Shown here: positions 22,577 to 32,845 of the stretch, piece after piece
Layout: every line of letters starts with the position of its first letter
Position numbering within the stretch: the first letter of the stretch is position 1
DNA from: Cycas panzhihuaensis
Taxonomy: Eukaryota; Cycadophyta
Reading direction: 5' to 3'
Length of the DNA stretch: 64,000 bases
Assembly (NCBI GenBank): GCA_023213395.1
Contig: CM041465.1
Location: 229,717,741-229,781,740 of the forward strand
Notes under the pieces: model-generated
Seen by the model: only the letters and a program-made list of their open reading frames with translations
Told to the model about the DNA's origin: nothing
The model's database searches: none
Made by a program: the position numbers and the translations under genes

Positions 22577-22788
22577 TATTAGAGAAATAATGTTCTATCT
22601 TTTGTATTCTAAAGTTTTCTAAGGTAAAGTTAAGGGTTATGTGTCCAGCCCCTCTTTAGTGTATTATTGACACTTGGCCATCATGCACTAGCCTCTTTAT
22701 GTACACATGATGTATTTATATGAGAGGTTCTCTCTCCTTATTAATAAATTGAATCATTGTCTTCTCAGATTCATTAATCATTCTAACA
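22577..22788 (+). repeat. Element G 5' LTR (212 bp)
   Basis: TATTAGAGAAATAATG to ATTCTAACA; TATA-like TATTTATA at 22713-22720. Same length as the 3' copy. Confidence 0.9.
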
Positions 22789-22803
22789 TGGCATCAAAGC
22801 AGG
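22789..22803 (+). other. Element G primer-binding site
   Basis: TGGCATCAAAGCAGG directly after the LTR, a variant of the initiator-Met tRNA complement; nearly the same as in element B. Confidence 0.85.
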
Positions 22804-22988
22804 TCTGCAAAATCTAAGTTTGTTTGAAGTTTAATTCTGGCAAGAGGAAATTTGAGAAAGTGAATTAGAAAAAAGGGTCTTTAATTTAATTAAGGAGAAA
22901 AGATGTAGTGCAATCGAATTTATAGTAGTACAAAACCGTACTGACACAATTTTTCAAAGTGCTCAGAATCAGACAAAATTTAGTGGCA
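22804..22988 (+). other. Element G leader, first part
   Basis: Untranslated leader up to the insertion site of element E; it continues at 30024. No coding motif. Confidence 0.65.
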
Positions 22989-22993
22989 AGATC

Positions 22994-23547
22994 TGTTAAA
23001 CCTTATGTTTAAATGTTAAGTTAATGTACTTTTATTTTTCATGTAATATATGCACTTTTTACTTTAGGGGTGACTTATCACTTAAGTGATAAAGTGCACA
23101 CCCACATTCTTTCTAGTGACACAACGTTGTCACTAAAGGGTCAAATGGACCCTCATGCACTTTTGCTCACATAAGAGCCCAAAAGGACACATGTTCAACA
23201 TGCAAGGCATGTATCTTGGATGTTTGACACTTGTCAAACATCCAAGGCCTTAAGTCTCTCATTTCACTCTATATAATGAGACCTCTCCTCATTGTCTCAC
23301 ACAAGAGTTGGAGTTGTATTGTTATGCTATCAGTTTGCTAATCAAACTGTTTCTTCTTGGGAGGTTGGACCAATTCCAACTTCACATATTGGGTATCATT
23401 TTCTCTTGCTCCTTCATTCAAGTTTTGTCTCTTTGCTTTCTCTTTGCCTTGAGTTTATTATACTTGTTTATATTTCTGCAACTAGAACTAGAGTGATGCT
23501 AGTTTCTAGATCTAGGGACTGTTGAGGCCATCTAGCCTCTTTCCACA
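22994..23547 (+). repeat. Element E 5' LTR (554 bp)
   Basis: TGTTAAACCTTATG to CTCTTTCCACA. Carries the 18-bp palindrome TTATCACTTAAGTGATAA at 23075-23092, a perfect 15-bp-stem hairpin at 23215-23246 and a TATA box TATATAAT at 23270-23277. Confidence 0.95.
23215..23246 (+). promoter_or_regulatory. 15-bp-stem inverted repeat in the E LTR
   Basis: Left arm CTTGGATGTTTGACA, 2-base loop, right arm its exact complement, about 25 bp upstream of the TATA box. Repeated in the 3' LTR at 29686-29717. The relative in element C (5903-5934) has the outer C-G pair replaced by G-C and keeps 13 Watson-Crick pairs plus one wobble. Confidence 0.8.
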
Positions 23548-23549
23548 TT

Positions 23550-23563
23550 TGGCATCAGAGCGA
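23550..23563 (+). other. Element E primer-binding site
   Basis: TGGCATCAGAGCGA two bases after the LTR; a one-base variant of TGGTATCAGAGC. Confidence 0.85.
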
Positions 23564-23799
23564 GAGGAGACTAGCTCCCTCTGTTCTACTGTTTTTTTTG
23601 CAGCTGCTCAAGGAGTTCTTTGAAGAAAGCAACAAACCCTTGGTGACGACCTTCGCACTCCGAAGGCGATCCAAGGTTTGTTTGAAGGTTTTTTTGCAGG
23701 ATCAAGCACTTTTGGAGCTTTTTTTTAAAAGGCACTGTGGAGAAGAAGGCTGCTGTTTTTTCTAGTTCCTGGCAGCCAGCTGTGGGCCCCACATTCCTC

Positions 23800-24003
23800 A
23801 ATCAAAAGCGTTGTTTTCAGCCATCAAAAGCGTTGTTTTTCAGCCATCAAAAGCGTTGTTTTCAGCCATCAAAAGCGTTATTTTTCAGCCATCAAAAGCG
23901 CTGTTTTCAGCCATCAAAAGCGCTGTTTTTCAGCCATCAAAAGCGCTGTTTTCAGCCATCAAAAGCGCTGTTTTTCAGCCATCAAAAGCGCTGTTTTCAG
24001 CCA
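23800..24003 (+). repeat. Tandem array, 22/23-bp units, E leader
   Basis: About nine copies of a unit with core CATCAAAAGCGCTGTTTT. Units alternate between 22 and 23 bp (four or five T), so the true period is 45 bp. Because 45 is divisible by 3, two forward frames stay open, one of them from 23737 to 24324 (195 codons, 15-residue repeats such as QKRCFQPSKALFFSH). Confidence 0.95.
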
Positions 24004-24240
24004 GCTGTCCTGTTCATCCAGCTGTCCTCACAGTCCAGACTTTGCTTTTCAAATTTCAGCCAGCTGTCCTCTTCATCCAGCTGTCCTCACAGTCCAGACT
24101 TTGCTTTCAAATTTCAGCCAGCTGTCCTCTTCATCCAGCTATCCTCACAGTCCAGACTTTGCTTTCAAATTTCAGCCAGTTGTCCTCTTCATCCAGCTGT
24201 CCTCACAGTCCAGACTTTGTTTTCTAATTTCACACAGCTG
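24001..24240 (+). repeat. Tandem array, 59-bp units, E leader
   Basis: Four copies of an approximately 59-bp unit containing CAGCTGTCCTCACAGTCC and CAAATTTCAGC; the last copy is diverged. It follows directly on the 22/23-bp array. Confidence 0.9.
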
Positions 24241-25297
24241 TCCAGCAGCCTTAGTGTTCAAATTGCAAAAAAAAAATTTCAAATTTTAGCCTATGTTTTG
24301 GCTCTTAAAAGTTTTAACACTTAGTTATTGTTTGAACAAGTGTTAATTAAGTGATTTTAAGTGTTTTTTTCAAAAAGTGATACTCATCACTAAATTTTAA
24401 AACACTTTTAAGGCACCTTGCATGGTGACCTATTGCCCTTAGTCTCAAAGAGGGCTCAAATACTTAATAAAAATCACTTTTTTTTTATCGTTGGGACTAA
24501 TTTAAAGTCCCAACACTTGGTGCTTGATGTCATTTTTCATGCAAGTGGCTCTCTTTCCCTCATTTGTTCAACATTAAAAGGAACCCACTTGTATCTTCAT
24601 CACAAGTTTTGCATTACTTCTTTCAGTACTTAAGCCTTTTTTCAAAAAGTATCTTGCAAAACTTATTGTAATCAAGCATTTGGTTTCTTACTTGGATCAA
24701 CATAGCACTACATTTTCATTAAAGTGCTCATTGTAAAAACACTACAAGTGTTCATATACATGTACTTACATTGCTTCCTCTTGAAGCCACTTTTTTGTAA
24801 AGCTTAATCAAAGCATTTTCATAAGTACATTTTCCACGTAAAAGAAACCTAAGTTCACTTTAAAATCTGCTAAAAAGTGACTTAATCATTGGAGGCTCGA
24901 AAAGGTTCAAACCTTGCCTCTAAATTAACCTTAAGGTTGGTGCATTCCCTAGGGACCAACCGACCGTCTGGTCGATGCCGACAATTAAGGTTGCTTGAGG
25001 GAACGGAGGTTCGAAAAGGGTGTTATTGGCCATGAATCCCGGAAAGCATGGTACGTCCATGCAGATCAACCCTACCTGCCTTGTCCTAGATTTAACTTGG
25101 CCAACATTTGGATCTTCTCTATAAGATCAAGTTGGACCAACTCTATAGCCTAGTCCTCCACCCCTCATCATTCCATTCAGTTGTTGGATCTTCTAGTAAG
25201 ATCAGGACTGTTGGTTTTGTTAGAAGGTGGAACTTAAGCGACGAAAGCATTGAGTCTCCAAGTTATCTGCTAGCTTCGAGTGTTTATAAACTGAAAC

Positions 25298-26075
25298 ATG
25301 GCTGCCATAAACATGCTAAATGCATGCACTATTCGGTTAACAGGACAAGATAATTATCAAGAATGGAAGAGACTCACTCAGAACTTGCTAATCATGAACG
25401 AATTTTGGAATTATGTTTCTGGAAGATTACCTCGACCAAAGACTGCTACCAATGGAATGTTCTGCAACCCGATGTTGCTTTGCTTCTTTGCTTGGGAAGC
25501 CAAAGATGAAATTGCTTTGGCATTCCTTCACATGATTGTTGATGTAAATGTAGATCAGAATATTCTTTGGTGCTAACACTTCTAAGGAAGCTTGGGACAC
25601 CTTGTCCTCATTGTATGAAAGGCGAGATCAAGCTCGCATTTTAATGGTTAAAGCAAAATTGTATTCTATTAATTTTATCAAGCCCATGTCGGCTTTTCTT
25701 TCCTCCATCAAGGAGGTATGTAATGAACTTAATACACTTGGAAGTCCAAAGAACGAGGGATGAATTGATCACATCCATCACCAAAGCCTTAGAAAGACTA
25801 CAATGGCTTTATTTCATCTACTACAAGAGATGGTTCCTCAAAACTATGACATTCAACGAATTTGAAAGTCTACTACTTCAAGAAGAACAAATCTACACTA
25901 AAGATAATGAGGAGGTACCATCTACATCGGTGCATTTACACCAATTCAAAGGCCAAGCGGCAACCCAAACTGCACTTTCAAAGCGGTTTGGGAACATGAA
26001 CATTGGGTCTTCAAGGACCAATGTTGTATGTCATTATTGTGGCAAACCCGCCACATCGCACCCGAAGTGTTGAAA
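25298..26075 (+). pseudogene. Element E gag (broken)
   Basis: Starts at the ATG at 25298 (MAAINMLNACTIRLTGQDNY), close to the gag of element I. Continues EWKRLTQNLLIMNEFWNYVSGRLPRP. After a slip near 25560 comes a WDTLSSLYE-like stretch and LYSINF. From 25723 the frame has LITSITKALERL and FNEFESLLLQEEQIYTK. The zinc knuckle reads VCHYCGKPATSHPKC (about 26028-26072), with the His shifted. Three lesions break the protein. Confidence 0.85.
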
Positions 26076-27610
26076 AAGCAAGCGGATCTATGCCAACAAC
26101 AAAGCAGCCCACGCCAACAATGCCAACAACAAAGGTAGCCACACCGAAGCAGACCAACGACAAAATGACCACGCCACCGCATCGGTTTCAATAAAGAACA
26201 ACCCCCCTCGACCAAATCGAGGTGCCTATCGAGGAGGTCAAAGAGGAAAGGGGGGCTTGAGGTGGCAATCAACGCCACTCTAATCGGTTCTGAGATGAAG
26301 ACAAACTGTTTTGTGCATATCAGACATCCAAGGTTGATGAAACTTGGATTATTGATTCTGGAGCTTCACAACACATGACTGGAAGTGAAGAGCTCCTCAC
26401 CAACATCAAGGAAGGCAAAGGTCAATCAGTGACCTTTGGGAATAATCAATCTACCAAAATTTCTGGAGTAGCACAATCACTCCATTTTTTTCATCATCAA
26501 ATCCTTCCTCCACATTTCCCGATGGCAATGCCTATTTAATACCTTCAATGGACAAAAATTTACTATCTCATAGCCATTGGACAAGCAGCAGATGAGTGTA
26601 TTGTTCCAAAACGGGAAATGTATAATTAGTGACAAAGAAGACCAAGTAGTAGCTGTTGGCTATGAGGATCAAGGCCTCTACAAGATGGATGCAAATAATA
26701 TAACACTTGATTCTGCTTACTCTGGTTCCATTGTCACCCCTTACTTGTCTAAGATGCAACTTTGGCATCAACGTCTAGGCCATTTGGCCTTACACAATTT
26801 GAAGCAGATGATCAACAAGAACATGGTACATGGGCTTCCTAAGATTTATGGAACGAAATGTCTTTGCGAAGCGTGCATTATGGGAACTCAGCATCGCTTG
26901 CCTTTCCCTAAAGGCAAAGCGTGGCATGCATCACATCCTCTGCAGCTAGTACATTCGGACTTGTGTGGACCTATGTCCACATCATCTTTTGGAGGAGCTT
27001 TGTATTATATCTCCTTCATTGATGATTTTTCTCACAAAGTTTGGGTTTACTTCATCAAACACAAATCAAGCATTTTCCAAGTTCAAAGAATTCAAACTTG
27101 AAGTGGAAAATGAGTCCGCCATTCAATCAAAACATTCAGACAGATAATGGAGGTGAATTTACATCAAATGAATTCACCCAATCGCAAGGATAACGGCATT
27201 CGAAGACAACTGACGATACCTAACACTCCTCAACAAAATGGAGTCTCCGAACGGATGAACAGAACTTTGGCCAATAAAGCCAAAGCTATGATGCATGCAC
27301 AAGGACTCACTCGAGCTTATTAAGCGTAAGCATTTCACACAAATGCCTATGTGGCCAATCGCAATTCTACTACAACAATACCACCAACATGACACCCGAG
27401 GAGGCATGGTCCGCAAAAGCCTACTGTCAGCCATTTAAGGACTTTTGGGTGCACTGCTTATATGCACATTCCCGATCACCAAAGGAAGAAATTAGACAAG
27501 CATAGTCTAAAATGCATCTTTGTAGGTTATGCCATTCACAGTAAAGCCTACAAGTTGTATGATCCTATAGGGAAGAAAATGCATCTCTCAAGAGATGTCA
27601 TCTTTGTCAA
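26076..27610 (+). pseudogene. Element E protease and integrase (broken)
   Basis: Protease motif TWIIDSGASQHMTGSEELL at about 26340-26400. A long open piece 26577-27101 holds QLWHQRLGHLALHNLKQM, CEACIMGTQHRLPFPKGKAW, and the integrase core SDLCGPMSTSSFGGALYYISFIDDFS. The second acid (QTDNGGEF) is at about 27137-27160 in another frame, and QQNGVSERMNRTL (third acid) at about 27230-27265. The C-terminal module is RTFGCTAYMHIPDHQRKK and KMHLSRDVIFVKK at 27440-27610. At least four slips or stops. Confidence 0.88.
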
Positions 27611-29455
27611 GAAGATCACCGTGAGGTGCAAACCACATCCATGCAACCTCCCATTGACAAAGGCAAGAAGATTGTTGAGGCCTTCCTTCCTCTCAATTCT
27701 CTACACCATGTTCATCATCCGCACCATGTGGACCGCCTACTTCAACCTAATTTGCTCCACTTGATCCAAGCACATCTTCCGTTGACCAACCACTTACACC
27801 GTAAGATATTGACGCTCAAGTAACTTCAATTCAAAAGTTACCCAAATGGTACACACAAGCGATTCGGGACGGTCACATCATTGAAGGAAAACGTCCATCT
27901 AAATATCAAGACAAACCAATTATGCACTTATGGTCAAGTGCTTTGTGTTGATGAGCCTTCCACTTTTGAGGAGGCTTCTAAAAATGAAAATTGGAAGGCT
28001 GCCATGGATGAAGAAATCCATTCTATTGAAAAGAATGGTACTTGGAATTTGGTTAAATTGTCTAAACACAAACAGGCAATCAGTTGCAAATGGGTCTACA
28101 AGACCAAATTCCATTCTGATGGTTCACTTAAAAGGCAGAAAGCACGCCTTGTCGCAAAGGTTTTAAACAAAAAGAAGGCATAGATTATGAAGAAACTTTT
28201 GCACCAGTGGCAAACATGAATACCATCAGACTTCTCTTGGCCTTAGCTGCTCAATGCAAATGGCCTGTTTATCAAATGGACGTGAAGAGCGCCTTTCTTA
28301 ATGGCGATCTTCAGGACGAGGTATATTTGGAGCAACCTCCCGGATACAAAGTACAAGGCAAGGAGCATCTTGTATATCGCCTAAAAAAGGCATTATATGG
28401 CTTGAAGCAAGCTCCTAGGGCATGGTACTCAAAGATCGATGACTACTTCTTGAGACATGGGTTTCATCGATCTACGGATCCTAATCAGATATAAAAATGG
28501 AAAACCATGTAATTTTTGTTGCCTTGTATGTAGATGACTTAGTGATCACCGTAGTGACACTAAGATGATTCATATTCTCCAAGATGATTTGAAGAGAAGT
28601 TTTGAGATGATGATCTTGGACTTCTCCATTATTTTTAGGCTTTGAGATATGGCAACTAGGCTATATCTTCATCTCCCAAGCGAAATATTCTTGGGACATT
28701 TTGTGATTCAGATGCACGATCGCAAAACTGCTACCTACACCTATGGAAAATGGATCTAAGCTTACTCTCAATGAGGAAGTCGCACCAGCAGATCCACACT
28801 TTCCGTGATTGATTGGGAGTCTCATTTATCTCACCAACACTCACCGGATATTTCATTTGTTGGGATTTGCTCACGTTACATGTCTCAACCCAATCGATAC
28901 ACCGAATGCGCCCAAACGCATGCTTAAGTACATCAAAGGCACATTGCAAAGATGGCCTTGAGTATGCACATAATGAGGACTTCACTGGAAGGGTTCTTAG
29001 ATTCGATTGGGCAAGGTGCTGCCAAGATAGCAGGAGATCAACCCTGGATACTGCTTTTTCCCTTGGTTCAAGCTTGTTTCGTGGAGTTGCAAGAAGCAAC
29101 CCAATGTTACCTTGTCCTCCACCGGCAGTACAAAGTCATTGCCGTCAGCCTTGTGAGGCTATCCGCTATGACGGATTCTTGGGGAACTTGGACTTGAGCA
29201 GAGTCACCCCACCAGGATACATTGCGACAATCAAAGTGTGCTCAAGTTAGCTAAGAATCCAGTCTTTCATGCACGGACAAAACACATCGAGGTTCACCAT
29301 CACTTCATCAGAGAGCATGTTCAGAATGGTGAGATCAACCTCCAAAGATGCACCTACAGAGGAGCAGATAGCAGACATCTTTACCAAACCTCTTGGTAGA
29401 GAAAAGTTTGTAAAATTCAGAGATGGTCTTAGGAAACCGACTTAACATTGTAAAC
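27611..29455 (+). pseudogene. Element E reverse transcriptase and RNase H (broken)
   Basis: RT opens with EPSTFEEASKNENWKAAMDEEI near 27950 and [24 protein letters not shown]. After a one-base slip at about 28165 comes a well-kept block (28207-28494): [23 protein letters not shown], then [23 protein letters not shown] follows at about 28527-28547. The rest is reached through many slips: LIGSLIYLTN near 28810, RNase H near 28960-29110, HARTKHIEVHHHFIREHVQNG near 29270-29330 and DIFTKPLGREKFVKF near 29376-29420. Confidence 0.88.
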
Positions 29456-30018
29456 AAGAAGGTGGGGTGTTAAACCTTATGTTTAAATGTTAAGTTAATG
29501 TACTTTATTTTTCATGTAATATATGCACTTTCTACTTTAGGGGTGACTTATCACTTAAGTGATAAAGTGCACACCCACATTCTTTCTAGTGACACAACGT
29601 TGTCACTAAAGGGTCAAATGGACCCTCATGCACTTTTGCTCACATAAGAGCCCAAAATGACACATGTCCAACATGCAGCATGTATCTTGGATGTTTGACA
29701 CTTGTCAAACATCCAAGGCCTTAGGTCTCTCATTTCACTCTATATAATGAGACCTCTCCTCATTGTCTCACGCGAGAGTTGGAGTCAGATTGTTATGCTA
29801 TCAGTTTCCTAATCAAACTGTTTCTTCTTGGGAGGTTGGACCAATTCCAACTCCACATATTGGGTATCATTTTCTCTTGCTCCTTCATTCAAGTTTTGTC
29901 TCTTTGCTTTCTCTTTGCCTTGAGTTTATTATACTTGTTTATATTTCTGCAACTAGAACTAGAGTGATGCTAGTTTCTAGATCTAGGGACTGTTGAGGCC
30001 ATCTAGCCTCTTTCCACA
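29456..30018 (+). repeat. Element E polypurine tract and 3' LTR
   Basis: Purine tract aagaaggtgggg (29456-29467), then the LTR 29468-30018 (551 bp), TGTTAAACC to TTTCCACA. Palindrome at 29548-29565, hairpin at 29686-29717. Target duplication AGATC follows at 30019-30023. Confidence 0.95.
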
Positions 30019-30023
30019 AGATC

Positions 30024-30519
30024 TCTTGGCAAGGAGATCAATTTGTTCCAAAGGCTCAAACTCAAACTTTCAGCTGTTAGGCGAGAAAACATAGATTTAC
30101 AGTGGGTACCCATTTAAGGTTTCAGTCATAGATTTCTCTCAAATCTCTTAGTTTTTTTGGATAAAATTAGACTCAAACTCTTTGTCTCTTCAAAATCTTT
30201 CATTTGCTTGTAAGTTTATGGAATTTCACTGAGAATTTAAAAAGATAAAAGCAATTTTCTATCAAAAAATCCTACACGGCCATACTATTTCGGGGTTATT
30301 TTTAAAAAATTTAGAAGGAATTAAAAAAAAAAATTGCAGATCCTTAGAGTGTAGAACATCAACTTTAGTTTGGGACCTTTTTTTTTCTAGTCTATATAAT
30401 TGTACTTTTTCGTATAAACCTATACAATTGTAAGGCTGTACGGCCAAAACACAATCAACCAATTTTTTTTCTTCAGCTTGTCCTCTAAACACTGATCATT
30501 TACTCATTTTTCTCCCTTA
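30024..30519 (+). other. Element G leader, second part
   Basis: Resumption of the G leader after element E. No coding motif; ends a few bases before the gag reading begins. Confidence 0.6.
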
Positions 30520-31470
30520 GTGAAGTTGATGAACTCAATAGTCAAGATTATAGCATATGGAAACTAAAAATGCGAGGCCTTGTAATAGCAAAAAATCCAT
30601 GGTACATAGTCATAGGCAAGGAGACCAAACCCACAGATATAGTGGATATAATAAGTTAGGAAGAGAGGGATAGAATGGCTCTCATTGCAATTATGTTGTC
30701 CGTAAGAGATTCTTTAATGAGTCACATAGGTTCTATCACCTCCTCTTCAGAAGCCTAGAAAATTCTAGTCTCATTATATAGTCAAAAGAATGAAGCACAA
30801 ATTATATCTCTCATAAAATAGTTATACAAAGTCAACCTCAAAGAAGGAGAAAATGTGTCAAATTTTATAACCAAGATTGTTGAGATCAAGAATGGTTTAA
30901 TTTCTGCAGGTGAAATCTTAACTAACTCTGAACTTGTTCGTTTAATTATCAACAAATTATCAAAATCATTTGACACTATGGTAAATACAGTTATCATAGG
31001 TGGGCATACAACAAATATGCCTTTTGACACCTTAACAGGGCACATGCTACAACAAGAGTAGAGGGACAAAAGATATGAAGAAGAAATTGACATCGAGGAA
31101 GCATTTGTATCAAAGTTGAGACTAGAAGGTAGGCGACAATCTAAAAATATGATGAGTACACAATAGAGGTAGAGAGGATGGCCTAGATTTCCAACCAGCT
31201 CATCTTGGTCTCCAGAAGGATGAAGGAGAGATCCATGGGGATTAGAAGGAAGAGGCAAATCTATACTAAGAGAGTCCATAGAATCTCCAGAAGAATGAAG
31301 GAGAGCTCCATGGAGATTAGAAGGAAGAGGTAGATCTATACTAAGAGAGTCCATAGAATGTTTTCATTGTGGAAGGTATGGTCATCTATCTAGTGAATGT
31401 AGAATGCGAAATCTACCAAATTGTTATTGTTATGAAAGAGCATGGCTCTCTTCAAATTGTTGCCTATAAA
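30520..31470 (+). pseudogene. Element G gag with duplicated 25-residue segment
   Basis: Gag traced from DELNSQDYSIWKLKMRGLVIA (about 30523) through ALIAIMLSVRDSL, the open piece 30855-31061 (FITKIVEIKNGLISAGEI) and HMLQQE. A 75-bp tandem duplication follows at 31212-31361. Then comes a perfect CCHC knuckle CFHCGRYGHLSSEC (about 31361-31402) and a second, damaged one (CYCYERAW). Stops at many Gln or Trp positions (for example 30656, 30757, 31060). Two knuckles, as in element A, mark this lineage. Confidence 0.85.
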
Positions 31471-32845
31471 TGCAAGTTGACATCTAGAGAGGGAAGAGAG
31501 CAGAAGGAAACTACAACTATGAACAGGTAGAAGAAGAAGAAGAAGTTGCCTTCATCACAACTCTATCCATGTGAACCAACAAAAATGAAAACTGGTACAT
31601 AGACTCAGGAGCATCAAATCATATGACGGGGAGAAAAGAATGGTTTGAAATGCTAAGGCCATATTTCATCAACAAGACCATGGAACTTGGTGATAACTTT
31701 CCTCTACAAATCAAAGGGAAAGGTACTATTGCTATCTCAATTGATGGTAAAATCAAGAAGATTTGAGAAGTTTTTAATGTACCTAGCCTAAAAAAAATCT
31801 TTTTTCTGTATCCCAATTAAGGAAAAAAAGGACTCATGGTCACCTTTAATGAAGATGGAAATTGTCATATTCATGACATGAAAAATAATGGAATTGTAAT
31901 TGCAAAAGGAGTTGAAATCGATAATCTCTATAAATTGATTTCAACACCTATTATGCCTGATCATCCTATAATGTCTTTTGTTGTTAACAACACCACTAAG
32001 TATGGGTACATTGTAAGTAGAGGAATGGAATTACTAAAGAAGTCCAATATGGTTTGCCTAAGATGTCTTTTGAATCCTTTGTGTGCAAAAATTGTATGAT
32101 GGGCAAGCAACATCAAGCTCCTTTTCAGCAAAGCACATGGAAAGCACATAAAAAACTAGAATTAATTCATACTACCTTATGTGGACCAATAACACCAAAC
32201 TCAATATATGGAGCAAGGTACTTCCTCACCTTCATTGATGACTTCTCTAAAAAAACATGGGTCTATTTTCTTTTTAGTAAATCAAAAGTATTAAACTACT
32301 TCAAAGAATTCAAAGCACAAGTTGAATTGGAGAGTGAATGCAAGATCAAGGTTCTTCAGTCCAACAGAGGAGGAGAATATAATTCAAAAAACTTTTATTA
32401 TTTTTGTAAAGTTAATAGGATACAAAAACAATTAACTACTCCATATACACCACAATCAGATGGAGTTGTTGAACGTCTTAATAGAACAATAATGGAGATG
32501 GCATGAAGCATGATAAGTGAAAAAGCATTAACAAAAACATATTGGGCAGAAGCAGTCAACACAGCAGTGTATCTTATCAACAGAGGCCCTACACAAGCTC
32601 TAGAAAAGATAACTCCTAAAGAAGCACGCATCAGCATAAGGTTAAATCTAAGTCATCTTAAAATTTTTTGAAGTAAAGCTTATGTTCACATTCCTGACAA
32701 GAAAAGAACAAAGCTAGATGACAAAAGCATAAAATGCATAATGATTGGATATAGTAACAAATCCAAAGCATACAGATACATAGATCCAAAAATAAACAAG
32801 ATCTATATTAGTAGAGATGTAATTTTTGATGAATAGGTAAACAAA
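31471..32845 (+). pseudogene. Element G protease and integrase (stop-ridden)
   Basis: Acidic run (EQVEEEEEVAF) near 31520-31550, protease WYIDSGASNHMTGRKEWF near 31590-31645, then IKGKGTIAISIDG. A stop at 31764 and a slip near 31800 lead to GLMVTFNEDGNCHIHDMKNN. The zinc domain has lost its first His pair but keeps CKNCMMGKQHQAPF at about 32080-32125. The integrase open piece 32054-32506 has CGPITPNSIYGARYFLTFIDDFS, QSNRGGEY (second acid D replaced by N) and DGVVERLNRTI (third acid). The C-terminal part is GYSNKSKAYRYIDPK and YISRDVIFDE to about 32835. Confidence 0.88.

Larger units (their letters stand above)
23564..25297 (+). other. Element E leader (1.7 kb) with two tandem arrays
   Basis: Untranslated leader. 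Holds the 22/23-bp array (23800-24003), the 59-bp array (24001-24240) and a conserved motif GGAGGCTCGAAAAG (24891-24904). A related ggaggttcgaaaaggg follows near 25005, and AACTTAAGCGACG lies just upstream of gag. The last two motifs are shared with the leader of element I. Confidence 0.75.
22994..30018 (+). mobile_element. Ty1/copia element E (7.0 kb, TSD AGATC), nested in G
   Basis: Complete plus-strand copia element inserted in the leader of G, with perfect target duplication AGATC at 22989-22993 and 30019-30023. LTRs of 554 and 551 bp differ by about 2-2.5%. It contains a long repeat-bearing leader, then gag, protease, integrase, RT and RNase H, all with frame slips. Element C is a relative on the other strand. 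Confidence 0.97.

Noticed and set aside
23800-24240. Regular repeats resembling a CRISPR array.
   Set aside because: Units are head to tail with no variable spacers, in the leader of a plant copia element; an ordinary tandem array.
25298-29455. Heavy frame damage in E despite young LTRs, suggesting transposition of an already dead copy.
   Set aside because: The indel rate between its two LTRs (two or three small indels in 550 bp) already predicts about a dozen lesions in 6 kb, so post-insertion decay is enough.
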